Positions 8,529-18,136 of a stretch of DNA of 64,000 bases are shown piece after piece. Location of the stretch: assembly GCF_018199995.1 (NCBI RefSeq), contig NZ_CP073579.1, positions 744,001 through 808,000 of the forward strand, in the 5' to 3' direction. Position 1 is the first letter of the stretch; every line of letters begins with the position of its first letter. The position numbers and the translations under genes were made by a program. This stretch comes from Photobacterium sp. GJ3. Its GTDB lineage: Bacteria > Pseudomonadota > Gammaproteobacteria > Enterobacterales > Vibrionaceae. The notes under the pieces were generated by a model that searched no databases, was not told where the DNA came from, and worked only from the letters and a program-made list of their open reading frames with translations.

Positions 8529-9564
8529 ATGATTTTAACATTACTTGACCGGGCAGAGCGACGCCGGATTATCAAAAATATCCACAAGACCAAAGACAAA
8601 GATCACTGCAGACGCTTAAACGCCAATTGTTACTCGCCGATGGGCTGACTGTTACAGCTGTCTCCAACATACTTGCCGCTGCTCGATCGTCCATCAATCG
8701 ATGGGTTTAATGGTACACAGAATGTGGTATCGAGGGTTTAAAAAGCTCAACCAGAGGAAGAACGTCAACACTTCCTTTTGCTCAGATTTCAGCCGTAATC
8801 ACAGCACTGTTGGAGTTCAGCCCTCAAGATCTGGGTTACCAACGCTCACGCTGGAGCACTGAGTTGATAGCGATAGAAATCAACCGAGTATTCGGCCTCA
8901 AGGTGCATGCATCAACGATTCGCCGCTGGCTTCCTAAGCTCGGTATTGTATGGCGAAGAGCAGCACCGACGTTACATATCAAAGATCCAGATAAAGAAGC
9001 GAAACTTGCCAGGATTCAACAGACTTTAGAGCAATGTGATATCAACCATCCCGTATTCTACGAAGACGAAGTAGACATTCACTTTAATCCTAAAATAGGA
9101 GCAGACTGGGTACACAAAGGCCAACAAAAGAAAGTGGCCACACCAGGACAAAACGCTAAACATTATCTGACGGGCGCGCTGCATGCGAAAACTGGCAAAG
9201 TTTCATACGTTGCCCAGTCCAGCAAGAACTCTGAACTGTTTATTGCGATGATGGAACAGCTAAAACGACAGTACCGGCGAGCCAAAACAATCACCCTCAT
9301 CGTCGATAATTACATCATTCACAAGAGTCGAAAGACTCAAAGCTGGTTGAAGGAAAACCCGAAATTCATTTTACTGTTTCAGCCCCTATATTCCCCGTGG
9401 GTGAAAAAATAGAGAAGTTATGGCATGCCTTACATGAAACCATTACACGCAATCATCAATGCACAACAATGTGGAAACTCTTAAAGCAGGTGCGCTACTT
9501 CATGGATCATGCATCACCTTTTCCCGATGGAGGCCATGGGTTACTGAAAGTGGAGCGGAATTAG
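8529..9564 (+). pseudogene. IS630-family transposase, frameshifted
   Basis: The sequence encodes an IS630-type transposase in pieces. The start (MILTLLDRAERRRIIKN) and HTH part (8529-8800) are broken by stops. The middle, 8810-9412, is open and holds the HTH_Tnp segment and the DDE core (VFYEDEVDIHFNPKIGADW, and LIVDNYIIHKSRKT). A shift near 9410 is needed to reach the C-terminus (EKLWHALHETITRNH to LLKVERN). At least three disruptions make it inactive. It truncates the oxidoreductase gene on its right. Confidence 0.8.
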
Positions 9565-9577
9565 GAGCAGTTATTTA

Positions 9578-9828
9578 GTACAAGATCTTGCCATTCTTTC
9601 AAAATGGAGGGGGTTAAATACCAATAAAGAGGAAACATAAAGATCACAACATCGTGATCTTCCAGTCGACGCTGCTCCCTTTCAATATCAATATTGAAAT
9701 TTGGGTACTCTGAATACCGGTCTACCAGAGTGACCCCTTCAACCGACTGTGGTGGCTTTAGCCAATGGTTAGTTAACTTCCGAGCGATGCTGAGACAGAT
9801 GAGCGCATAGCACTAGAATACGTTTCAT
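9578..9828 (-). pseudogene. KefF/MdaB-like NAD(P)H oxidoreductase fragment
   Basis: On the minus strand an ATG at 9828 opens [20 protein letters not shown] shift then leads to [39 protein letters not shown] and [18 protein letters not shown], the typical N-terminal half of KefF-like flavodoxin-fold quinone reductases. The rest of the gene is lost at the IS630 boundary near 9578. It fits the electrophile and quinone theme of the island but is inactive. Confidence 0.72.
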
Positions 9829-9967
9829 GGATCTTTACCCTCCCGAGCGCAATTCTATTAGGAACTTTGCACGACTTAGAGTCCGGGTATTCCAAAACCA
9901 TGATGGCTGCGTTTATTGTGGTGATACAAGGCAGCACACTCACTGTGCTACCATATTAAAATGCGAT

Positions 9968-10678
9968 TTAGCTTTTAGGGCAAGGTGCACCCGCATCTAT
10001 CCAGATCGACATTGCTTTTACAAATTCACTATGACTTCCCGGCGCAGGAGACCGTTCCACCCCAGGATTCCAAGCCCACCTGACCAATGGATCATCCTTT
10101 ACGTGATGCTCAAATTCCTTTTTAAAGGTTTTCATGTCATTACGACCTCCTCGGTAGACAAGATTTGAGTTGCTCGCTGGGTCTAACCACAATTCACATA
10201 ATTCGACCGCACTCACGTCACGCTCGATTTTCATCCTAACTGGTGGCATATGCCAAACGAATCCCGGCATCAAGTCGTTCGCAGCACCCGGTGGCATTCC
10301 AGGCTCTTCACCATTGGTGTCCTGGTGGCAACCACGGCAGTTCACCGCATGTCCTGCACTACTCTGGATAAACTCTCCATTTTCTACTCGAAGGTGAAGG
10401 TTGTTCAGGAAGCTGATGTTCATAGGGTGAAGTTCGCGGTTATCGCCCACCGTAGGTCTGTGAAGCCCTTCCTCTTCTACGCCATGACAGTTAGCACAAC
10501 GCGGATGTGTCGCAACCTGATGTAAATAGGCAAATGCCGTTTCAGGATTTGGGTTTGCGCTATATTCATCAAAAGGTGTCTCATACGGTATTGTGTCCGC
10601 TTTCAGTTCATCAGCTCCGAAACTAACACTAAGAACGACCCCTGACATCAATACCGAGCGCATAAAAGAATCCATCAT
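9968..10678 (-). CDS. Diheme c-type cytochrome-like protein
   Basis: The 236-residue protein begins with a signal peptide (about the first 28 residues). It carries two heme-binding CxxCH motifs, CANCH near residue 58 and CRGCH near residue 114. It lies 13 bases downstream of the molybdenum hydroxylase large subunit, so it is the probable electron acceptor of that enzyme in the periplasm. Similar cytochromes accompany isoquinoline 1-oxidoreductase-like and aldehyde dehydrogenase complexes that lack a flavin subunit. The start overlaps a GAGGAG-type ribosome site region. Confidence 0.8.
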   Translation of the reverse strand: MMDSFMRSVLMSGVVLSVSFGADELKADTIPYETPFDEYSANPNPETAFAYLHQVATHPRCANCHGVEEEGLHRPTVGDNRELHPMNISFLNNLHLRVENGEFIQSSAGHAVNCRGCHQDTNGEEPGMPPGAANDLMPGFVWHMPPVRMKIERDVSAVELCELWLDPASNSNLVYRGGRNDMKTFKKEFEHHVKDDPLVRWAWNPGVERSPAPGSHSEFVKAMSIWIDAGAPCPKS

Positions 10679-10691
10679 ATTGCTCTCCTCA

Positions 10692-12986
10692 TTATGTTCT
10701 TAATACGCTTGTTATATGACTGGGTTTCATAGGTAATGCGCGTAAACGTACCCCGACAGCATTAAATACGGCGTTACTAACCGCGGGTGCAACACCTATC
10801 ACCCCCGGCTCACCTAAGCCGACAGGAAACTCATCGCTGTCTACAAACTCAATATCCATCTCAGGCATATCATTCATCCTTAGCGGCAAATACGTATTGA
10901 AATTCGTCGAGCGGACCTGACCATTGTGATATGCATTTGATTCAAACAGAGCCAAACTTGCCCCCCAAAGTAAAGAGCCTTCAATTTGTGCTAATGCGCC
11001 ATTTGGGTGAATAATTAAGCCGCCATCAACCACTGCGTAAAGTTTTTTCAGCGTGATTTTACCAGTTTGACGATTCACATGAACGTGAGCCGCGGTCGCA
11101 ATCCAAGCCGGCATTGTCCGCTCTTGGCCAGCACTAACAGCAAAGCCAATTCCCTCATCTTTACCAAGTTTGATATTTACAACTTTCTTAGCTAATACTT
11201 CTAATGTGTTCCTAAGGCGTTTTGCACCACCAACACTTTCTGGTGCCTTGCCCGCTTGCTTACCTTTTCCATCCAGCATATCAAGACGGAATTGAACTGG
11301 ATCTTTCCCTAATTTATGTGCTATTTCATCGATGAAGGATTCCAATCCCCATACAATCCAACCTTGTCCTACACTTCGTAACCAGCCTGGTGTAAATGTT
11401 TTTTGGGCTAATTCATTATTGATAGCTCGAGCTCTGTGATTAACCATGCTGTACCAATGATCAGCCCCAGAGGCTGAAAATGGATCAACCTTTCCTTTAC
11501 CATCGACACCTGGTGGCATGAAATCTGGAGCCATTGTTTTGGTCGGCCAACCTGCTGCAAACGCTTGTTCTAAACCACTAAAGTTTCCTTCCTTGTCGAA
11601 TGAAGCTTTCAACAAAGATGTGGATGCAGAGCGCGACTGGTCAAATAGGGAGTCATCAGCCCGAGTGAATACCAACTTAACTGGTCGCCCTATGGCTTTC
11701 GCTGTCAGCACTGCCGGTATAATCCAATCACCATAGAGGCGACGCCCAAAACCTCCCCCCAGGTAATAAGGTTTAATAACTACCTTCTCTTGAGGAACTT
11801 CAAGTGCTTTTGCTAAAACAGGAAGTGTTAATGACGGCCATTGATTTCCCGTATGGACATACCATGTATCCCCTTTAAATTCAGCGACGGCATTAAGAGG
11901 TTCAAGCTGAAAATGGTTTGCAGTGTCTGTGGTGTATAACCCTTCAATGCTTTCTTTCGCTTCAATACGTGCTTTTGCAACATCGCCTTCATCAACAAAC
12001 AAGGTGCCTGTTGAATCACTGCTTACTAAGCGTTTACCTTCTGCTTGAATATCCGCTTCAGACACACTGGCTGTTTCACCTTTTTTATAATCCACCTTGA
12101 TCAAGTCGACCGCTTTTATCGCTGCGGGGTAGTTTTTAGCGTAAACCACAACCCAGCCTTGCAATGTGTCACTTGGATCTTTTAAAATTTCATAACCAAG
12201 GTAACCATTGACCTTTTTCGACTTACTATCGTCAACCTTCCTTACTTCACTACCGTAGCGAGTTGGTGGTATAACGGGCCGTGCATACACCATACCCTCT
12301 ACTTCAGCATCGATTCCATACACTGCAGTACCATTTGTTTTGGTCGGAATATCAAGTGCTTTAAAGTCTTGATTAAGTCCTGTAAGGTGGCGTTTATTAG
12401 CTGGTTTAATTGCCAACGCCGCGATCTCGTCAGCACTAAAGGTACGGTTGAATTTACCTTTTTGAACAATTTCGGCGTACGTTACAGAGTTGCTGCCAGC
12501 AATCACTCGACCTTTTTCAGCTCGCGCGCTCCCAGGCTTCACGCCCAACAATTTCGCGCCAGCTTCAATCAATGCGATTCGTCCTGCAGCACCTGCTTGA
12601 GACAAAGGTTTAAAGCTTTGGAAGACAGACCAAGAGCCCCCGGTAACCATAAAGCCCCATTTTTTATCGGTATCGACATATTCAATCGATACTTTGTCCC
12701 AATCACACTCAAGCTCATCAGCGACAATACGTGCAAGCGCAGTACCGATATGCTGACCCATTTCTGCTTTAGCGATATTAATTATTACGTCACCATTTGG
12801 TGTCATATGCCACCAAATGGTAGGTGAAAATGCTTCTTGTGAAACCGCTTCCGCAGCAGACAAATCAAAGCTAACCAATGTAGGTGCAAAAGCCATAATA
12901 AGCCCAGCGCTAGCACTCCCAACCATGAATGAGCGACGATTCAAATCAACAGTCTCTTTCTTTTTTTGAAATAACTTTTTCATCAC
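10692..12986 (-). CDS. Xanthine dehydrogenase-family molybdopterin subunit (IorB-like)
   Basis: The 764-residue protein is the molybdenum-cofactor subunit of a periplasmic hydroxylase of the isoquinoline 1-oxidoreductase beta / aldehyde oxidase type. A twin-arginine signal (LNRRSFMVG, about residues 15-23) marks Tat export of the folded, cofactor-loaded enzyme. The two Mo-binding domains are seen (PYYLGGGFGRRLYGDW, later HPNGALAQIEGSL), and the C-terminal VGLGEPGVIGVAPAVSNA carries the catalytic glutamate. The 2Fe-2S subunit is 9 bases upstream and a cytochrome is downstream, so electrons likely run Mo to 2Fe-2S to heme. The substrate (aldehyde or N-heterocycle) cannot be read from sequence. 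Confidence 0.87.
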   Translation of the reverse strand: MMKKLFQKKKETVDLNRRSFMVGSASAGLIMAFAPTLVSFDLSAAEAVSQEAFSPTIWWHMTPNGDVIINIAKAEMGQHIGTALARIVADELECDWDKVSIEYVDTDKKWGFMVTGGSWSVFQSFKPLSQAGAAGRIALIEAGAKLLGVKPGSARAEKGRVIAGSNSVTYAEIVQKGKFNRTFSADEIAALAIKPANKRHLTGLNQDFKALDIPTKTNGTAVYGIDAEVEGMVYARPVIPPTRYGSEVRKVDDSKSKKVNGYLGYEILKDPSDTLQGWVVVYAKNYPAAIKAVDLIKVDYKKGETASVSEADIQAEGKRLVSSDSTGTLFVDEGDVAKARIEAKESIEGLYTTDTANHFQLEPLNAVAEFKGDTWYVHTGNQWPSLTLPVLAKALEVPQEKVVIKPYYLGGGFGRRLYGDWIIPAVLTAKAIGRPVKLVFTRADDSLFDQSRSASTSLLKASFDKEGNFSGLEQAFAAGWPTKTMAPDFMPPGVDGKGKVDPFSASGADHWYSMVNHRARAINNELAQKTFTPGWLRSVGQGWIVWGLESFIDEIAHKLGKDPVQFRLDMLDGKGKQAGKAPESVGGAKRLRNTLEVLAKKVVNIKLGKDEGIGFAVSAGQERTMPAWIATAAHVHVNRQTGKITLKKLYAVVDGGLIIHPNGALAQIEGSLLWGASLALFESNAYHNGQVRSTNFNTYLPLRMNDMPEMDIEFVDSDEFPVGLGEPGVIGVAPAVSNAVFNAVGVRLRALPMKPSHITSVLRT

Positions 12987-12995
12987 CGCCTCCTG

Positions 12996-13484
12996 TTATG
13001 CTTCTTTTTCATTTGGGTCGAACACTTGCACTGCTGACTGTGACTCAGACACAGCTCGCTTAATCGCACTTTTAATGCGTTTGTAGGCCATACAGCGGCA
13101 GTAGTTCGTGCTCATGTGGTTGTCGATATCCTTATCGGAAGGATTAGGATTGCGGTCCAACAAAGTCGCTGCTTGCATAATTTGTCCAGATTGACAGTAA
13201 CCGCACTGAGGAACTTGTTCCTCTACCCATGCTTTTTGCAGAGGATGCTCGTTGTTTAGCCCCTCGATAGTCGTTATCTGCTTGCCGGCTGCCATTGAAA
13301 GTGGGAATGAGCATGAACGAACAGCGTTGCCATCTACATGAACTGTACAAGCACCACACATTGCGACACCGCAACCAAACTTTGTGCCCTTAAGACCGAT
13401 TTCATCACGGATCACCCAAAGCAATGGCGTATCATCGCTTGCTTCTGCGCTCACCTCACTACCGTTTAATGTAAACGTTACCAT
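12996..13484 (-). CDS. 2Fe-2S subunit of the molybdenum hydroxylase (IorA-like)
   Basis: The 162-residue protein carries the two [2Fe-2S] domains typical of this family. The plant-type N-terminal cluster is GCGVAMCGACTVHVDG with a later cysteine (RSCSF). The C-terminal four-helix domain has QCGYCQSGQ and NYCRCM. It lacks a signal peptide and would be carried out with the Tat-tagged large subunit. It is the first structural gene of the hydroxylase trio. Confidence 0.9.
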   Translation of the reverse strand: MVTFTLNGSEVSAEASDDTPLLWVIRDEIGLKGTKFGCGVAMCGACTVHVDGNAVRSCSFPLSMAAGKQITTIEGLNNEHPLQKAWVEEQVPQCGYCQSGQIMQAATLLDRNPNPSDKDIDNHMSTNYCRCMAYKRIKSAIKRAVSESQSAVQVFDPNEKEA

Positions 13485-13909
13485 GCCTTTGTCCTCTTGA
13501 TTAATTTTTCAATTAACGCCAAATCAACTTAAAATAACCTAACCATTTTTTAAAAATGAAATTGAAAGAACACCCCGAACACACTCCAAAAGCGGCGTTC
13601 TTTCATTCCTACAATCAGAAGCGACTTTCGAACATTTACATACTTAGCCAAGTTCTGAAAAAATCTTCATCGGTGTAATTGGCGCTTCGCCTACCGATAG
13701 CCCAACTGCGCAAATAAAGCGCATTACCATCAACGGATGTCTACCGTACAGCACCTGAGGCCGCATAATACTGCGCGATGGCATAACCAAGACAATCTAG
13801 CCTCACGACAACTGCATGAGCATTAAGGAGGCGTTCCTTACCTTAAAATTCAATCTCGGCCAAAATAATGTGACGACTCAAACGAAGCACTTGTTGATAT
13901 TCGATTCCT
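13485..13909. other. Intergenic gap inside the hydroxylase locus
   Basis: About 425 bases separate the MobA-like gene from the structural genes. I see no coding frame and no IS end. The region is long enough to hold a separate promoter for the structural genes. Confidence 0.35.
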
Positions 13910-14530
13910 TTAAACACATTGCCCTATATTCGATTCAAGACAGCCTGCGGCCAATAAGCGCCGCGCGTTGACTAGATCGTCAAGGGTGTCTACGTCAACA
14001 GTTGCACGTGGCATGCTTAAAAACTGAGTCCTAACAGTAGTATCACGTAGTAGTTTTTTAGCACCGTGCTCGCCGCTTAATGCGCTGAGTAATACGTTAT
14101 CTTCGGGTGGGAATATTGCAGGTACGCCTAAACATTGGTTATAACGCGCACACCAACGTGTTGGTTGTCGTTTAAAGCCTGATACCAGCTTTTTCAAGTC
14201 ATCACTGGTAAGAGCAACTTGATCTGCAAGCACAAATAGAAGCGCTCGGTCAGACTGGCCAAGTTTCTTTGCGGCAAAGGCAATACTGTTACCTAGCCCT
14301 TTTTGCCATTGTTTGTTGTACATCACTTCTACATAGCTAGTATCTTCAAGTGCTCCATGCACCTCATGGTGCCATGCACCGCTAATCACATACGTTGGCT
14401 CATTATTGACGGAGTTAAGCATTTGCACTGCTTTTTTAACAATGCTCGTATCACCGAGTTGCTGAGTTAGCTTACACTGGCCGAACCGAGAAGATTGTCC
14501 TGCTGCTAGTAGCACTTTAGTGATCTTCAC
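13910..14530 (-). CDS. MobA/MocA-like nucleotidyltransferase
   Basis: The 206-residue product belongs to the NTP-transferase family, close to MocA (molybdopterin cytidylyltransferase). Its N-terminus KVLLAAGQSSRFGQCKL is the NTP-binding loop LAAGxSxRxGxxK, and the segment LLFVLADQVALTSDDL carries the metal-binding aspartate. Xanthine dehydrogenase-family enzymes in bacteria use molybdopterin cytosine dinucleotide, which MocA makes, so the gene fits the hydroxylase next to it. Its start lies directly against the end of the XdhC-like gene, indicating one operon. Confidence 0.8.
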   Translation of the reverse strand: MKITKVLLAAGQSSRFGQCKLTQQLGDTSIVKKAVQMLNSVNNEPTYVISGAWHHEVHGALEDTSYVEVMYNKQWQKGLGNSIAFAAKKLGQSDRALLFVLADQVALTSDDLKKLVSGFKRQPTRWCARYNQCLGVPAIFPPEDNVLLSALSGEHGAKKLLRDTTVRTQFLSMPRATVDVDTLDDLVNARRLLAAGCLESNIGQCV

Positions 14531-15552
14531 TTAGCTTACTCCCCATTCACTCAATGAACGGCCGTCTCTACCACACAAGCTTGCATGTATTTCACTCAGC
14601 ATAGAAAGGGCGATACTCTCGGGCGTCTCTCCACCGATATTTAAACCTACAGGGCCAAATACAGGTGCTTTAATATCTGCTTTCGTAATACCACTTGTTT
14701 CAAATACTTCTGCGCGTCTGTGCGCGGGCCCTAACATGCCTAAGTAGTTCAAAGGTAGTAGTGCCAAAGCTTTAAGCACTTGACTGTCAAGATCCACACT
14801 GTGTGCCATTAAAATCACTGAGCTAACTCGTTGCGTGTGACAAAATTCAGCTAGCCTTTTGGCACTATCGCGTAAGATAAAATCTGCATGTTGGAAATAT
14901 TCACGGCGTGCATTGGCTGGGCGTGGGTCCCAAAGACTGACGTTCCAACCAAGTTTTTTTGCCATTTGATAAACGGGAACAGCATCACTACCAGCGCCTG
15001 CAATTAACAAATGAGGCTCAGGGTTGATATGGGTTCGCAACCAGCGATAGCCATCCTGTTCAAGCAACTCTGCTCGACGGTTGAGCGACCATTTTTTTCC
15101 CCCTCAGCGAGTTCAAAATAACCTTGTGCTTCACCATCCTCTGGGTTGATACACTGGTAATAGAGCCCTTGCTGATGAGCCTCAAGAGCATTAAACAGTT
15201 CTTTAAGACCTAAGTAGGCATTTTCTTTGCTGACAGGTTGTAGCAATATATGAACTACGCCGCGACAACCTATGCCTAACTGGAATGTCAAATCATCTTC
15301 GTCGGTCGCATCGTAAGTGAGTGTCAATGAGCGCTGGTCTGACATCACTCTTTTAGCATGGAGTTGAATGTCTGCTTCAAGGCAACCACCAGATAGCAAT
15401 CCAAGACGTTGCCCTCGTCCCGATATCATCATCATGGCACCTGGCTTTCTATAGCTGGATCCAGTAATTTCATAGATAGTGCATAAAACCCACTCACAAT
15501 TGTCGCGGCTTGCATTCCATTGAGTCAAAATGTCTCTTAAACTATTCGTCAT
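14531..15552 (-). pseudogene. XdhC-like maturation protein split by one frameshift
   Basis: Two overlapping frames make one XdhC protein. The N-terminal half (15004-15552) has the XdhC/CoxI segment GSSYRKPGAMMMI and LLSGGCLEADI. The C-terminal half (14531-15067) has the Rossmann domain (LLIAGAGSDAVPVYQMAKKLGW) and the conserved GPVGLNIGGETPESIALSMLSEI end. They join in the run of T7-C5 at 15092-15103 if one base is added. XdhC binds and sulfurates the molybdenum cofactor before insertion. Whether the break is real, slippery or a read error is open; a -1 shift on A-AAA-AAT would also restore it. Confidence 0.82.
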
Positions 15553-16350
15553 GAACTTCTCCTAGCCCGCCAAAAAATGCCACCATGCTTACTGCAAAAT
15601 ATCTATAATGAATCACGAAAATGACCATGGAGTTTTTTCCGAATTTGCAACTTAGACTCAAGCAATCATGACAAGCCTAATATCACGATAGTGGTACAGC
15701 GCCCACCATTTTCACGCAACACATTCTTAACACTTACTTCCATGACAAAGCCATTCTAGGCAAAATCTTATTAACTTAAAGCTAATACAAAACGAACAAA
15801 AAACAACCAGTATACTTTTGGTAACCATGTGTTTTTCACTTGCTTTTTACGACATAGCGCTTAAAACGAAAAACAATAACATCTTGTTATTTAATGTATA
15901 AACTCCACTATCATTCACCTACAACTCACTATGAAAATTTCTTTTATAAACTGACCTAAACAAGAAAGCAGGAAACAAGATCTTCCGAGGCAATGCGTTG
16001 TTGGAAGCAAACATGCAAAAAGGTGAATAGGTCGCAGGCAAATACTTTGCTTTGGCCACACGATGAGGCTGATACGTAAGGAGTGTTCAAACATGAATCT
16101 GCCAGGGATCTCAACATGTCAGTGAAACAGTCGCCCACAACTATCGGAATTTGGTTAGATTTATAAAGGTGAGTACGAAACTTTATTCTTATTACTTATT
16201 GCGACAATAATTTGTACTTGTACAAGTATGGTTAAACTTACTTTTTAAGGGGCTAAATAAGCTTTTGTCGTTAAAAAGAATGCTGAGTTAGGATCTCCGC
16301 AATACTCTTATCTTTAGCAGTATGTCTATCTACCTATCACCTCTTAGTGG
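15553..16350. other. Intergenic region, one operator-like motif
   Basis: No supported gene is present; the 60-codon minus-strand frame at 15956-16138 has no coding features. The stretch carries the operator-like motif at 15807 and runs up to the decayed IS6-type element. Confidence 0.4.
15807..15826 (-). promoter_or_regulatory. HxlR-type operator-like motif, hydroxylase operon
   Basis: CCAGTATACTTTTGGTAACC is the same motif in inverted sense and lies 255 bases upstream of the xdhC-like start. It suggests that the molybdenum hydroxylase locus belongs to the same regulon as mdaB and the peroxiredoxin-like gene. Confidence 0.5.
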
Positions 16351-16818
16351 TGGATAGACGAGATCTATATTAACTTCAAAGGTTAATGGAAATATTATTA
16401 CCGAGCCGTTGGGAAATATGGTGATATGATCAATCTTCTACTACGTTATACGCAAAATAAAAAGATAGCGAGAGTTTTCCAAAAGGCTATCGGACAACAT
16501 GGATTCCCCGAAAAGGTGTTAATTGACGGCAGTCATAACAACGCGTTAGTACCGCATCATATCAATGTTGAACATTGGCAGAGTGGCCTGATGCTCAACC
16601 TCATTGAAGTCCTTCAAGTAAAATACCTGAACAATATCGTCGAGCAAAGCCACCGCAGAATGAAAGGAAAAATGAACCAGGCACTGGGCTGGAAATCTGA
16701 TGAAGGCGCAAAGGCCTCATAAGTCAGCATAGAATTGTGGGCGATGGTTAAAAGCGGACAGATCGACAACCCTGACGGTTTACCTGCTTGGGATGAATTC
16801 TACGTGTTTGCAGCCTAA
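16351..16818 (+). pseudogene. IS6-family-like transposase fragment
   Basis: The frame WRAVGKYGDMINLLLRYTQN-like start, then KAIGQHGFPEKVLIDGSHNN and VKYLNNIVEQSHRRMK, is the C-terminal DDE part of an IS6/IS26-type transposase. Stops interrupt it before 16426 and near 16720; the end (IELWAMVKSGQIDNPDG to FYVFAA) is in a second frame. The N-terminal half and ends are lost. Confidence 0.75.
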
Positions 16819-16965
16819 TGGCATTTCTAAATCAGTACGAATGCACATCTGCATCACTTTGCGACAAAACCGTATTGATTGACTTTTACTAAAGAACGCA
16901 TGATTAAGACTACATTGCTGAAACAGGCCGTTACTGGATGAGGCTGATAATGTCAACGGCCGAAT

Positions 16966-17619
16966 CTAGTCGATAGTAAACTTCTTGTCTTCAATGGACT
17001 GTAGATAGAGTTCCAGCACCAGTATTATCTTAGGCATCACATCATAGACAAAACCCTCTCTACGATGAAATGCCTGCTGTACCGCACCTATGGCCAAGGA
17101 ATGCATAAAATTCACCTCATGGTCGACCTGGTCTTGGGTCCATTCGGGATTCCGTTGCTGCATTGCTTTCATCAGAAACCTCATATAATAGGTCTCACCG
17201 AAAACAAAGCCCTTAAGCTGCTGCACAGGAAGATAATCCCTGTTCTCTCTCAGGTACCGGGCATAAGGGCCGAAAAACGACTGAATAAAAGAGCCTGCAT
17301 CCCATTCCACCCAATCTTCTTTGTCTGTCGTGGCATCAAGGTGCTCAACGATGTTCTGGATATTTTTATCGTGACGCTCCGCCAGAGCTTGGATCACGGC
17401 ATCAAGATTAGGGAAAAAATGATAGAGCGAACCCGCTGATGTGCGGGAGGCCTTAGACAAATTTTGAATAGTCAGCTGCTCAATTCCACTATCTACAATT
17501 ATTGCGGTGGCAGCCTCAAGAATTTGCTCAACTCGCTTACGTCCTCTGTCCTGCCTAGGACTATGCCCGATGTGTGGCACTTGCTTTTGGTTTCCCAAAG
17601 TACCCTGCTTGTTTTTCAT
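16966..17619 (-). CDS. TetR-family regulator of the efflux operon
   Basis: The 217-residue protein has a typical TetR N-terminal HTH (RKRVEQILEAATAIIVDSG, LTIQNLSKASRTSAGSLYHFFPNLDAVIQAL) and a divergent C-terminal ligand domain. It is transcribed away from ytcA-mdtN-mdtO, and two palindromes built from TTCTAGTTT occupy the shared intergenic region. Local repression of the pump and of itself, relieved by a substrate, is the usual arrangement. Confidence 0.87.
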   Translation of the reverse strand: MKNKQGTLGNQKQVPHIGHSPRQDRGRKRVEQILEAATAIIVDSGIEQLTIQNLSKASRTSAGSLYHFFPNLDAVIQALAERHDKNIQNIVEHLDATTDKEDWVEWDAGSFIQSFFGPYARYLRENRDYLPVQQLKGFVFGETYYMRFLMKAMQQRNPEWTQDQVDHEVNFMHSLAIGAVQQAFHRREGFVYDVMPKIILVLELYLQSIEDKKFTID

Positions 17620-17710
17620 TGCTTAGCACTCTTTTAAATCAAGATCTTATCTAAGTTGTTACTTTCCAATTATACAAAATTTGAATATTTTTTTTAGTTT
17701 TATCTCAGTA

Positions 17711-17734
17711 AAACTAGAAATTAAGTTCTAGTTT
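17711..17734. promoter_or_regulatory. Probable TetR operator 1
   Basis: A perfect palindrome, AAACTAGAA-N6-TTCTAGTTT, lies between the divergent TetR gene and ytcA. Confidence 0.7.
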
Positions 17735-17748
17735 GGTGATAATTTAAG

Positions 17749-17771
17749 AAATAGAATCAAGATTCTAGTTT
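17749..17771. promoter_or_regulatory. Probable TetR operator 2
   Basis: A second, imperfect palindrome (AAATAGAAT ... ATTCTAGTTT) repeats the TTCTAGTTT half of operator 1 and lies just upstream of the ytcA start. Confidence 0.6.
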
Positions 17772-17798
17772 TATGTTGTTAGCATAATAGGTAAAGAA

Positions 17799-18089
17799 AT
17801 GTATAAAAATGCTTATATTTTAACTGCAGGTTCTCCTAGGAATTTGCTACTGATCTCGGCAGTATCTTTTATAGCCGGGTGTACTCCCGCGCCCTCAATC
17901 GTGATGTTTGGCGCTTCATTTCCGGATTGGTTGCTATGTTCTGCAGCAGGCATCCTGATTACCTGCCTGCTGCATGTTTTACTCAGCAACAACAGAGCAA
18001 AGCTGCTGCTCAAACCTGTCGCTATCGTTTATCCATGCATAACGGCCATATCCTCAATGCTTGTCTGGCTACTGCTTTTTCCTAATTAA
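17799..18089 (+). CDS. ytcA: YtcA-family small membrane lipoprotein
   Basis: This 96-residue protein resembles the YtcA family, found next to mdtNOP in Escherichia coli. A signal segment ends in a lipobox-like FIAGC (cysteine near residue 28), followed by the family segment PAPSIVMFGASFPDWL and two further hydrophobic helices (about 45-62 and 74-94). An AGG-containing site precedes the ATG. It heads the operon with the mdtN-like gene 48 bases away. Its biochemical role is not known; co-occurrence with the pump suggests an accessory subunit. Confidence 0.75.
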   Translation: MYKNAYILTAGSPRNLLLISAVSFIAGCTPAPSIVMFGASFPDWLLCSAAGILITCLLHVLLSNNRAKLLLKPVAIVYPCITAISSMLVWLLLFPN

Positions 18090-18136
18090 CTCAATACATT
18101 CAAGTAATTCAGCATCAAGAAAGTCGGTATTAAGAA

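Noticed and set aside
14531..15552. Programmed frameshift as the normal way to make XdhC
   Set aside because: XdhC is a single unshifted frame in other bacteria as known to me, and the break sits in a homopolymer like two others in the window; a read error or mutation is simpler.
15956..16138. 60-codon minus-strand frame as a small gene
   Set aside because: No ribosome site and no neighbouring context; the region is otherwise noncoding.
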